From a virus: a DNA stretch of 52,664 bases. Location: positions 1-52,664 of IMG/VR virus record IMGVR_UViG_3300003690_000059. One strand, given 5' to 3'. How positions within the stretch are numbered: the stretch's first letter is position 1; each line of letters opens with the position of its first letter. The translations under genes and the position numbers were made by a program. Shown here piece by piece: positions 28,941 to 37,108 of the stretch. Under the pieces are notes generated by a model. The model was not told where the DNA came from and did no database searches. It saw only the letters and a program-made list of their open reading frames with translations.

Positions 28941-29832
28941 TTTTATCAGGCAATAATCCAGGTCGATAGCTTAACGCATCACAACCATCGCAAGGCCCAA
29001 AGTCTCGTTGCCCATGATAAAGTTTCTTACGCGCTGCTTGAAAGGGGCCGTTTTGCCAAAGTTTTTCTATCGAAGAGTGGCCTAAAACATTACCGCACTT
29101 ATAGGTTCCTCGCCAATCGTTACAGCAAATAGCGACATTACCATCCCACCTTATAGATATTTCTCTAAATACTTTAGCACATCTTTTCCCTTGCCCCTTT
29201 TCATTAGGGGGGAAAGCTGAACCAGCGTGATTATTTAAAGTAGAATGATTACCTTGGCTGGCTGATTCAATATCTTGAACGATCACAATATCGTGTTGGC
29301 TGGGTTTACGTCTTCTATGGGGATTAGCCTTTTTGTTTAAAGGATATTCGAAAATACTAAAAGGTCCATCATATTTTTCTTTGACTTTATCACATATTTT
29401 TATTCTCTCGTAATTATCCAGTAAAAGAACATTTAATCCTCCAGTTAGAAGTTCATTAATATTTTCAGTTAAGTTTCCTCGCAATAATCCTGCACCATTG
29501 GAGGTCATTTGTAGGGGGGTATTTGGTAAATACGATCGGAATAGTTTCACAATTTCCTTATATTCAGGGTTAAGGGTTGGCTCCCCATGCATAGCCATTT
29601 CTATACGGGGGTTCCATTTATTTTCTTCACAAGCCTGTTTTATTTTTTTAGCAAGCGTTTCAGCATTCATATAAGAAAGGTGCTTATAGGGAGATGATCC
29701 TTTACCTGTTGTATTTTCTGGACCATTAGCCCCGTTATCTCTTATACCCGCGATGCCACAAAAAGAACATGCTAAATTACATCCCTCAGTAAGTTCTATT
29801 TGAATACAAAATGGAGGTGGTTGTTTGTTCAT
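28831..29832 (-). CDS. Radical SAM/SPASM-like enzyme
   Basis: 333 residues. CNLACSFCG gives the CX3CX2C cluster site (C18, C22, C25); MAMHGEPTLNPEY is the Gly-Glu SAM-binding strand; LQMTSNGAGLL follows. A C-terminal Cys set (RCAKVF, VAICCNDWRGTYKCGNV, GPCDGCD) matches a SPASM-type auxiliary cluster domain. It overlaps the glycosyltransferase gene by 4 nt. Radical SAM enzymes occur in phage thymine hypermodification clusters, where they rearrange or substitute the side chain; the substrate here is inferred from neighbours only. Confidence 0.85.
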   Translation of the reverse strand: MNKQPPPFCIQIELTEGCNLACSFCGIAGIRDNGANGPENTTGKGSSPYKHLSYMNAETLAKKIKQACEENKWNPRIEMAMHGEPTLNPEYKEIVKLFRSYLPNTPLQMTSNGAGLLRGNLTENINELLTGGLNVLLLDNYERIKICDKVKEKYDGPFSIFEYPLNKKANPHRRRKPSQHDIVIVQDIESASQGNHSTLNNHAGSAFPPNEKGQGKRCAKVFREISIRWDGNVAICCNDWRGTYKCGNVLGHSSIEKLWQNGPFQAARKKLYHGQRDFGPCDGCDALSYRPGLLPDKNGKEEYGEPTGDDLRNIEHALKGDSYTTAVARPWER

Positions 29833-30869
29833 ACGACAGCCCTTACATATCTTGCAGCTATTCTAACTGCATCATGTTTAACCAAAAGTTTCACACTATT
29901 GCTTCTTATAAAAGTTGATAAATGCTGTTGTATTTTTCCTCCTAGAAAATTAGCTACATATTTCCAGTCAGAAAAAGAAAGGCAATTTTGATTTTCCCCT
30001 GTATCCTTCATAGAGTCGTTCCGCCTAATCCAATTTTTATGTAAAAGACAAATAGTTCCTGCATCAATAGCTTCTAAGAAGGTATATTGAGTACCACCGC
30101 CATCACCTTTGATAACTGAAAAATCAGTCATATAACGCGCAGTTTTACAAAGATCAATAGCCCCTCTAAAATCTAATTTAAAAATAGCCCGATCTTCCTC
30201 TAAACGATCACTATCTTGTACATACTCAGGGTACTTAGGAACTATCCTAGTTTTCGTATACATTCTATTTTCAGAGCCACGAATAACTATTTGTTTATTT
30301 AGGGGAAGCTTTCTGTTGGCCTCAAATAACCAATGACTATTTTTATCAAAATCTAAACGAGAAATACTTATGGCATTTAATGGCCTATCATCCCATTCTT
30401 TGAAGTCTAATGGATCTGTTCTATTTAGAGCCATATATGGATGGGGGATATAAGTAGCCTCGGGCATGTGTTTAAGCATTGATTTACGAATAACAATCAC
30501 TTGTTTAGGATCTATAAATTCTCGAAATTCAGGATTGCGTAATTCTGTAGGATCGTGAATAACTATATAGGCTCCTTGCTCAAGAAGTTTCATAGCTAAT
30601 TCACGATGATGTTTATCAAGAGCTGTTATGAGAATTGGCTCTTCAATCTCAAAAACATCTTCTTCGCACATATTTCTGTAGGGGACGTAGTTTCCCATGT
30701 CTCTTTGAGTTTTTTCACTGCGCCCAGTAATTCGAACCACTTCATGGACTTCAGAAGTTTGAAAACGATCATGGGAAGTAGGCGGTCTGCCTAAAAGTCC
30801 ATGGTATAAGTGACTTGTAAATGTTACCCATCCCCCATAGCGCGACCTACTTAGGTACAGCAGTTTCAT
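29829..30869 (-). CDS. GT-B fold glycosyltransferase-like protein
   Basis: 346 residues. N-terminal YLSRSRYGGWVTFTSHLYHG; linker and C-terminal Rossmann unit AISISRLDFDKNSHWLFEAN, KQIVIRGSENRMY, and GDGGGTQYTFLEAIDAGTIC, which has the Glu-x(4)-Gly-type donor-binding turn of GT-B enzymes. GGAG lies 9 nt before the ATG. Being inside the base-modification block, it is a candidate DNA-base or modified-nucleotide glycosyltransferase. The exact family and sugar donor cannot be told. Confidence 0.7.
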   Translation of the reverse strand: MKLLYLSRSRYGGWVTFTSHLYHGLLGRPPTSHDRFQTSEVHEVVRITGRSEKTQRDMGNYVPYRNMCEEDVFEIEEPILITALDKHHRELAMKLLEQGAYIVIHDPTELRNPEFREFIDPKQVIVIRKSMLKHMPEATYIPHPYMALNRTDPLDFKEWDDRPLNAISISRLDFDKNSHWLFEANRKLPLNKQIVIRGSENRMYTKTRIVPKYPEYVQDSDRLEEDRAIFKLDFRGAIDLCKTARYMTDFSVIKGDGGGTQYTFLEAIDAGTICLLHKNWIRRNDSMKDTGENQNCLSFSDWKYVANFLGGKIQQHLSTFIRSNSVKLLVKHDAVRIAARYVRAVV

Positions 30870-30904
30870 CCCAGCTTTCTCCGCTCCATTGCTCCTAGTG
30901 AAAA

Positions 30905-31774
30905 TTAGGAAGGCGAGTATTTGGACCTTGGTTGTCCTTGTCCATTTCTCACCCTTTCATATTTATCAAATTCACATAAACTGTGTTCAATTTCCCTCAG
31001 TTCAAGCTTGTTTGGGTGCTCGTCTTTTAGTCCAAATTTATTTGAATATTTACTCGAATATTTAAAATGTTCATCAGATTGTTGCAATAGTTCACGCATC
31101 TCTTTACACCAATCATGTCTTTTTGAGGTGTACTCTAAAGGACGATCATATATTCTATTTAAGCCGCGCATGGCTCCTGGACCTGCGTTAGCCCATGTAA
31201 GAAGATCATTGGCCGTTTCACCAATATAAGTATGTCGTAAATCAGTGGCTATTTCATAAGCTAAAAATGGCCCAAAAAAAGGATAACCTTCCAGGTAGTT
31301 TGTCATTTTTTCTATGGATTGCCAAGGACATTTATCCAAAAATCCTTGTCTGTAGTTCCAAACAGTCGTTATCGTTTGACAAATACCCCTTACCTTATTT
31401 TTACCTGTGGGGCTTTTTATCATATACGCCCCTGTTATCCATTTCTTCTGAGGAGTTATTACCTCATAGGCTTTTTTAGGGTCCCATTCTTTTATCAGAT
31501 TATGGGCAATTAAAGTTTCCCCTGTTTCAATTAAATTGAACCAGCGAAATATAATTGTCGCCATATATACATCACTACTGTCCTTTAATGGTCCACGAAT
31601 ATTCTCACGGAACCAAACAGTAGTTTTGTCATTTTCTCGGAAAGCGTTGGTGAACTTAAATTCTCTAAGAATTTTATCTTCAGTCCAGGGCCAAGGGTCT
31701 CCTCGATCTTTTTTAATTTGGATGAGCGTTCGTTCGTTCATCCAATAAAAAAATCTTTCTACACTTTCTTGCAT
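30905..31774 (-). CDS. aGPT-Pplase/HMUDK-helical-like base hypermodification protein
   Basis: 289 residues. GDPWPWTEDKIL (25-36), EFKFTNAFREND (38-49), GPFLAYEIATDLRHT (168-182) and TWANAGPGAMRGLNR (193-207) follow the all-helical, HhH-glycosylase-related superfamily that includes the alpha-glutamyl/putrescinyl-thymine pyrophosphorylases and the helical part of 5-hmdU DNA kinases. These act on pyrophosphorylated 5-hydroxymethyl-uracil in phage DNA. No P-loop kinase domain is fused here. The family call is from memory of the motif order. Confidence 0.72.
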   Translation of the reverse strand: MQESVERFFYWMNERTLIQIKKDRGDPWPWTEDKILREFKFTNAFRENDKTTVWFRENIRGPLKDSSDVYMATIIFRWFNLIETGETLIAHNLIKEWDPKKAYEVITPQKKWITGAYMIKSPTGKNKVRGICQTITTVWNYRQGFLDKCPWQSIEKMTNYLEGYPFFGPFLAYEIATDLRHTYIGETANDLLTWANAGPGAMRGLNRIYDRPLEYTSKRHDWCKEMRELLQQSDEHFKYSSKYSNKFGLKDEHPNKLELREIEHSLCEFDKYERVRNGQGQPRSKYSPS

Positions 31775-31809
31775 GTTCTTCCTTTCTGAACATTGGTGGG
31801 TTGAACTTT

Positions 31810-32052
31810 TTAAGTCACTTCAATATGGCCAGTCTTAACCAAAATTTCAAGATCTTTAGTTCCACCTTTAAATTCCGAAACAGAATTTAAGAATTGTTCT
31901 ACGGTCATACCCTCTAGTATGGCCGCAAAAATCTTATAACGATTAGAACCCTCGCGCCTTGGGTTTTCTGGGTTGAGGATATGAATCCCCTGATTTCTCT
32001 GGTAAAGACGAGTTTTCCTTTTACGCTTATCAGTCACTTTCGATTCAGTCAC
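31810..32052 (-). CDS. Small basic protein with GM-FL-GG domain
   Basis: 80 residues, GTG start with AAAGGAG 6 nt upstream. Basic N-terminus (TDKRKRKTRLYQRN) and the repeated C-terminal module (NRYKIFAAILEGMTVEQFLN, then GGTKDLEILVKTGHIEV). A 15-bp tandem duplication over the start region doubles the start (GTGACTGA twice). Likely DNA-binding and possibly regulating the modification genes it precedes; this is inference. Confidence 0.6.
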   Translation of the reverse strand: MTESKVTDKRKRKTRLYQRNQGIHILNPENPRREGSNRYKIFAAILEGMTVEQFLNSVSEFKGGTKDLEILVKTGHIEVT

Positions 32053-32138
32053 TTTCGACTCCTTTATGAAGAGAACTTTCTACAACTAGTAGGCTATATT
32101 TTAATTAATGATTTAATAAAGTAAAGTAGATTTAACTC

Positions 32139-33632
32139 CTATAAAATAAATGCACGGGAGGTTGTGGGCTGTATAATATGTAAGTTTTCTTTTACCCTGG
32201 TAAGAGCCACATAGAAAACTCTTATTTCATCATCAGGGTCTTTTTGCATCTGCAACCAACTTTTTTGACCTATGTCTGTTAATACAACTACGTTATCGGC
32301 TTCGCTTCCTTTAGCACCGTGAATAGTCGATATTTTAATTCTAGGCTCTTTTGTAAACTTTTCTCCGCGCCGTAAACAAGCAATCAAATATTGTTTCTCT
32401 TTATCAGACACTTTATCGAAGGCTTCGTGCCAGATTGCCATAGTTAATAATCCATACGAAGAAGAAAGATCTTGTATATTAACAAGTGTATCATCAAATA
32501 TGGCCTTAAGACCTTTATGAGATTTAGAAACCCCTTTATCAGCAGTCATGTATTTATAGATATTTCTTACTTGAGCAATAGTAATTTTTCCTTGTTTTCT
32601 TAGTTGCTCCCAATCTAAAATAGCGTTTAGCAGTAGTTCTGAAACACTTTTCCTATTGTTTCTTTGATAAAAAAATCCCTCCAACCGACATTGTTGTTCA
32701 ACAGTAGAGAGCATATAGTTGTTTCGGGCCAGTATTAACCATTGCCCTTTCCGCATATCAATGTGTTCAATATTAGTATGCCAATACAACTTGCCCTCTC
32801 TTGGTTGTGGCTTCCAAAACTTTTCGCGTCTTCTTGATATTCTTTTAACTAGGGAATCTGCTAAATAGTGAGCATGCTGGGGTACACGATATGATTGATC
32901 TAAAATTTTCAAATTCCCCTCAAGCGAAAGAAAGTGATCTACATCTGCTCCTGCCCATCTAAAAATAGCTTGATCATCATCTCCGGCAATATATGTATAC
33001 TTTGATTTTTCCTGTAGTTTATTGACAAGTTGCCATTGTAGAAAACTTAAATCCTGTGCTTCATCAATAAAAATAACGTCTAAATTTGGGGCTACATCTT
33101 GAGTCACAAATAAAGAGAGCATGTCAGTAAAGTCATACAAGTGTCTCTGTTTTTTAAATTCTGATAAACCTCTTTCAGCTCTATCCACTTCATACCAACT
33201 AATATCTAAATTATCTTTTAACCATTGGCTGTGTGCACTTACCCCCCGTACCCTAGCAACTTCAATAGTGCCAAGTATTTGATCCCCCTTCTTGGAAAAA
33301 GCAAAAGAGCCTTCTTCAAAAGAAGATTTACCAGTTATTTGAAGACCCATAATATCTCCAAACTCTTTTTTCTGGTCTTCGTTAAAAACTTGTGAACGAC
33401 TCAATCCTAGTTGTTGAAAAGCCAAACTATGCAAAGTCCGAAAAAAAGGAAGATCATCAGAATCAAAGTTAAATGTATCATACGCTCTTTCCTTTGCTTC
33501 GTTGGACGCTCTATTTGTAAAAGCAAAATACCCAATTTTATCTGGTGGTATGCCCTCTTGAACATGCTTTTCTACTAACGAAAGCAGTTGTGATGTTTTA
33601 CCAGTTCCTGGAGGCCCAATGATAATATTCAC
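32139..33632 (-). CDS. UvrD/Rep-like superfamily 1 helicase
   Basis: 497 residues. Motif I GPPGTGKT (6-13), Ia FTNRASNEAKERA, II IFIDEAQDLS, III YIAGDDDQAIFRWAGA, IV LDQSYRVPQ, V ISTIHGAKGSEAD and VI VFYVALTRVKENLHI are all present. It is a 3'-5' type DNA helicase, smaller than UvrD (about 720), so accessory subdomains are reduced. GTG start overlapping the primase stop as GTGA. It would unwind DNA at the fork with the primase and PolA. Confidence 0.9.
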   Translation of the reverse strand: MNIIIGPPGTGKTSQLLSLVEKHVQEGIPPDKIGYFAFTNRASNEAKERAYDTFNFDSDDLPFFRTLHSLAFQQLGLSRSQVFNEDQKKEFGDIMGLQITGKSSFEEGSFAFSKKGDQILGTIEVARVRGVSAHSQWLKDNLDISWYEVDRAERGLSEFKKQRHLYDFTDMLSLFVTQDVAPNLDVIFIDEAQDLSFLQWQLVNKLQEKSKYTYIAGDDDQAIFRWAGADVDHFLSLEGNLKILDQSYRVPQHAHYLADSLVKRISRRREKFWKPQPREGKLYWHTNIEHIDMRKGQWLILARNNYMLSTVEQQCRLEGFFYQRNNRKSVSELLLNAILDWEQLRKQGKITIAQVRNIYKYMTADKGVSKSHKGLKAIFDDTLVNIQDLSSSYGLLTMAIWHEAFDKVSDKEKQYLIACLRRGEKFTKEPRIKISTIHGAKGSEADNVVVLTDIGQKSWLQMQKDPDDEIRVFYVALTRVKENLHIIQPTTSRAFIL

Positions 33633-35134
33633 AGTACTTCTTCGCCAAAACTTGGCAAGTTAAAGGGATCTGTTTGAGAATCAAAAGATGGTATTCCCCA
33701 TAAATTTACGAACCGACCCTTTATATTAACCCCCGAGTGAACCGCATCCAAATCTCTAAGACGAGCAGTTATTTTGGGCCTTGAAAAATATCTGAAGTTA
33801 TGTCTTTGTAAATACGCTTCTAAGTCAGATAACCTGAAAAAAGTTTGGTTATCCTCTGTGAACGGCTTACCTAATAAAATTTCTTCTTTAGTTTGAGCCT
33901 GTGCCCTATCAGTGCAAAAGACCTCAACAAGATCAAGAAACTGACCTTCAATAGAAGCATCTTTGGGAACATCAATAATTGTTACATTGTCTAATAGATT
34001 TTGAATAAGCCCCTGCCACGCTCGTTCGCTCATTTTAGGTGGCATCTTATTGATTGCTTCCATACAAACTCTTTGAAATCTAGTTTGGTTTTGAAGATCT
34101 TCAGTTGACATTTCTAAACGATTGACCTCAACATCAAGAAACCAAACAGGTGGATTTGAGTTTTGTTTTGTTAGCGATCCAAAAGAAGGAATTGCCGCTG
34201 AAGGGGAAATACCGTACTTGCGAGTTTTACATAATCCCGAATTGCAATGACTGCAAATAGGTTGGTCATTACATTTATAGTTATAATCTTTGGTACGGAG
34301 TTGTTTAATAATTGTTAGCACTTCACTTGCAGCTAAAGGTGGTGAAAGAAATTCACGGTTATACTCTTCCATTTTAGTTTCCCAATTATCTGGGTTAGAT
34401 AATTTAGCGTAAATTCCCAAATTAAACAGTCCATTGTTTCTTGTCCCTAATGGAAATCCTTCAGTTATTAAATGTTGAAGACAGGGGGGTCCGTCTTTTA
34501 AAGATTTAGTAGTTCCTTTGACAGATAAATTTTCGAGGTTCTTTATACTGAGGGCATAACTATCAGCAAGATCCAAAAATTGTTCAACGGAATTGACTTC
34601 CCCTTCTTTATCTAAAGAATAACGAGTGGTTTTATCACCTCCAAAATACGGTAAGTTTAGGAAATTTCCAGTATCACCGCGTTCCGCTAATATTTGAGTT
34701 TGTTTAGGAAAAATTTCATGTGAAGCCATACCTAAAGAAGCTGCAACCTCAACTAACTTTAGCCGCATTGTTGCAGCAGGTACAAATTCAGTTGTGAAAA
34801 GAAAAATATGCGCTCCCCCTGATTTACTACGACAAAGAATCAGGGGGAGCTTCTTTTCTTGTATTTTTGAGTTTAGTTCCTTTAGGTTTATAGAAAAATC
34901 ATCAACATCTATACAGCCCCATTTACAGGCATTATCGTCAGTTATGGGGATGATGCCCAGGGATGGCTCTTCGCCGTCGAGGTGCTTTTCCCATAATTCG
35001 GGTACGGGTTTACCTCTTTGAACCCTTGATGCAACCTTCTTTTTACCGTCCTCTCTCAGTCCGATAATTTTGGTTGTTCCGTAAGCTCGATCTTGGCCGG
35101 AAAATCTTTCTATAAACCTCTCTAAGACAGTCAT
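33629..35134 (-). CDS. AEP/TOTE-type DNA primase
   Basis: 501 residues. WGCIDVDDF gives the metal-binding DxD (D76, D78) of the archaeo-eukaryotic primase superfamily, and RSKSGGAHIFLF gives the conserved His (H109); LNLPYFGG and TTRYSLD follow as in TOTE-like primases. A PriCT-like helical region and a four-Cys knot (CNDQPICSHCNSGLC) come next, then a C-terminal winged-helix-like part. No helicase domain is fused; the separate UvrD-like gene follows with a 4-nt overlap. Confidence 0.82.
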   Translation of the reverse strand: MTVLERFIERFSGQDRAYGTTKIIGLREDGKKKVASRVQRGKPVPELWEKHLDGEEPSLGIIPITDDNACKWGCIDVDDFSINLKELNSKIQEKKLPLILCRSKSGGAHIFLFTTEFVPAATMRLKLVEVAASLGMASHEIFPKQTQILAERGDTGNFLNLPYFGGDKTTRYSLDKEGEVNSVEQFLDLADSYALSIKNLENLSVKGTTKSLKDGPPCLQHLITEGFPLGTRNNGLFNLGIYAKLSNPDNWETKMEEYNREFLSPPLAASEVLTIIKQLRTKDYNYKCNDQPICSHCNSGLCKTRKYGISPSAAIPSFGSLTKQNSNPPVWFLDVEVNRLEMSTEDLQNQTRFQRVCMEAINKMPPKMSERAWQGLIQNLLDNVTIIDVPKDASIEGQFLDLVEVFCTDRAQAQTKEEILLGKPFTEDNQTFFRLSDLEAYLQRHNFRYFSRPKITARLRDLDAVHSGVNIKGRFVNLWGIPSFDSQTDPFNLPSFGEEVL

Positions 35135-35147
35135 TCTATTGACTATT

Positions 35148-35924
35148 CTAGAATGGTACGTCGTCTGAAGCTTCTTTTTCCTCTTCTTGAGGAGCTGTAG
35201 TTATAACACCAGACATTACCGTTCCATGAAAGGAAGCCCCTAGCTTAAATTCTTCGGGTGTTACGGGCCGTTGGTTCAAAACTTCATAGCCAAACCAACT
35301 TCCTAAAGCATTTTTCTCAGGCGCAGTTTTAATAGTGTATGCGTAAGCGAATGAAGGGTAGGGTTTAATACTACCATCCTTTACCGTGACTGTTTGTGAC
35401 ATCATTTGCGTATTCCAACGCCGAGACTTCTTTAGTTGAGTCCCCTTCATTGAGAGTATCGCTTGAACAGCCCCGTGTTTCGTACCTAAAAGTAAGACAA
35501 AATGTTTAGCCGTATTTACGATATAATTTCCAGTAGGCAGAATATCTTGTCCTTTTTCATTTTTTGTAGTAGTCGATAGAATTGTGCTTTCAATACTATG
35601 GGCGAAAACAAACCCCCCATCCTGTTCGCGGGGAATCCATTCATCCAGTTCCCTCTTATAAGCACAAGGAATAACTTCAATGCCTTTTTCACCATCAAAA
35701 ATTTCATTGGTGACGCTATTGAAAATCATCCCTACTTCTGCCCCCTCTATATACTTTCCATCACGCTTACTAGCTTGTGGAGAGTTGCTTTGAATAATGT
35801 TTATATAGGGGATAGCTATGTCGTCTTTCTTAACCTCTTCAACACCTGCTCCAGCAAAGTTTGCTAGATCGTCTAGAGAAACGGCAAGAGGAGCGTCCTC
35901 TTTCTTCGCAACTTGATTAGCCAT
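35148..35924 (-). CDS. Single-stranded DNA-binding-like protein
   Basis: 258 residues. The middle is beta-rich (GIEVIPCAYKRELDEWIPRE; VLLLGTKHGAVQAILSMKGT; PYPSFAYAYTI) and the acidic C-terminus ends DDVPF, the tip shared by bacterial SSBs (DDIPF) that recruits partner proteins. Located just before the primase in the operon. The OB fold is assumed from the tail and the context. Confidence 0.7.
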   Translation of the reverse strand: MANQVAKKEDAPLAVSLDDLANFAGAGVEEVKKDDIAIPYINIIQSNSPQASKRDGKYIEGAEVGMIFNSVTNEIFDGEKGIEVIPCAYKRELDEWIPREQDGGFVFAHSIESTILSTTTKNEKGQDILPTGNYIVNTAKHFVLLLGTKHGAVQAILSMKGTQLKKSRRWNTQMMSQTVTVKDGSIKPYPSFAYAYTIKTAPEKNALGSWFGYEVLNQRPVTPEEFKLGASFHGTVMSGVITTAPQEEEKEASDDVPF

Positions 35925-35935
35925 TTCAAATTCTC

Positions 35936-36511
35936 CTATTTAATGTTGGCTCTTTCGCCGATGAACAAGTTGAACAAATCATCGGGCAGGTCTTTACCGC
36001 CCTCAATTTGTTCACGAGCAAAACCCCTTAGAGTTGAAGGTTCTACCCATTCTTTATCGCTAGGATGGAGACCTCTTTCTGACAATTCCTCTTTAAGAGT
36101 AATTGCTTGGTCATCCTTATCTCGCGTAAAGTCCACAATGACCCGGTGTTTTATCAAACTTTCATGGCCGTTGTCTCTTAACCATTCAAAAGCTGATGAA
36201 GTCTTTTCAGCGGGGATAGTACAACTGTAGAATTTCTTAACAGAAACTTCTTTCCCGTCACTAAGGATTATCGTAGTTAAACCGTATTCCGTCATTAAAG
36301 CAGGAAGCAGGTCTTCGGCTAATTTTTTTCTAGCTGTTTTTTGATCTTTTAAGGTTCTTTCAACCTCGGCTATTTCTTCATCATGTTCTATTATTTGATT
36401 TGCTAACGCAGCAACACGCCCAAGTTGGCTATCGTCAAACATGGAAACTTGATTGTCTGCATCAAAAAAGGCAGCAATTTCATCTTTTGTGACACTTAGT
36501 TTGGGATCCAT
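35936..36511 (-). CDS. Coiled-coil replication-block protein
   Basis: 191 residues. Acidic N-terminus, a coiled coil (IIEHDEEIAEVERTLKDQKT; ARKKLAEDLLPAL) and a C-terminal domain (TTIILSDGKEVSVKKFYSCT; NGHESLIKHRVIVDFTRDKD; GLHPSDKEWVEPSTLRGFAR). It lies 11 nt upstream of the SSB-like gene and is probably co-expressed. Possibly a DNA-end or SSB partner; the family is not recognised. Confidence 0.6.
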   Translation of the reverse strand: MDPKLSVTKDEIAAFFDADNQVSMFDDSQLGRVAALANQIIEHDEEIAEVERTLKDQKTARKKLAEDLLPALMTEYGLTTIILSDGKEVSVKKFYSCTIPAEKTSSAFEWLRDNGHESLIKHRVIVDFTRDKDDQAITLKEELSERGLHPSDKEWVEPSTLRGFAREQIEGGKDLPDDLFNLFIGERANIK

Positions 36512-36526
36512 TTACTCACCTCATTA

Positions 36527-36832
36527 TCAGTTGATTTGGATTTTAACGGGATAATAGGTTTTTTCAATGCGATCCCATTTAAGAATGGAAAATTTTCCAA
36601 TTGAATATTCACTCGCTATAATACAGGCTATACCTATAGCAGCAGGATCGCCCATTAAAAGTAAAAAATCATCACTGGAAAAATTCTTCAGGGATTTTCT
36701 CAGCCTTAAAATTGTCGGGGAGGGGCTTAAAACTATATTAATATTTGAGGGCAGGAGTACTTGGAGATCACCGTACTTCCTTGCCCCAAGTATATTTCTA
36801 CCAGGCACTTCCTGAACAACGTATACAGTCAA
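36527..36832 (-). CDS. Conserved-looking small protein at the head of the replication operon
   Basis: 101 residues, TTG start with AGGAG about 6 nt upstream. YVVQEVPGRNILGARKYGDL, NIVLSPSPTILRLRKSL, FLLLMGDPAAIGIACIIASE and KFSILKWDRIEKTYYPV show an alpha/beta fold with a hydrophobic core. It is the first gene of the replication block and so would be among the earliest expressed. Function unknown. Confidence 0.6.
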   Translation of the reverse strand: MTVYVVQEVPGRNILGARKYGDLQVLLPSNINIVLSPSPTILRLRKSLKNFSSDDFLLLMGDPAAIGIACIIASEYSIGKFSILKWDRIEKTYYPVKIQIN

Positions 36833-37108
36833 AACTTTCTCCTGCTCTTTCTTTTTCTATTAGCTATTTACCTATTATATATATACGGTTCATGAAAGCT
36901 AGTAAAAATATATCTTTTGGCAGCCAATAAGCAATATACCAATATGATTTTTATCAATCCTTTGAAAGATATAAAGAATGTTTATATTGGTGATTATTGT
37001 TCTTTCTGTTCAGCCCACCGTGATGTTTTACTTTTTAGATAAAAAACAACTTTATATAGCTATATATAGAAGGTAAACTATAAATTACTCAGAAAGATAA
37101 GAAAGAAA
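36833..37108. promoter_or_regulatory. Divergent regulatory gap
   Basis: 276 nt, very AT-rich, between the divergent replication operon and the SNF2 gene. It contains GCCAATAA (36923-36930), ACCAATATGA (36938-36947) and ATATTGGTGA (36984-36993), the same box as in the terS gap, and A/T strings such as TATATATA near 36879 and 37070 that could be -10 or unwinding elements. Both divergent promoters must lie here; exact positions cannot be fixed by eye. Confidence 0.55.
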
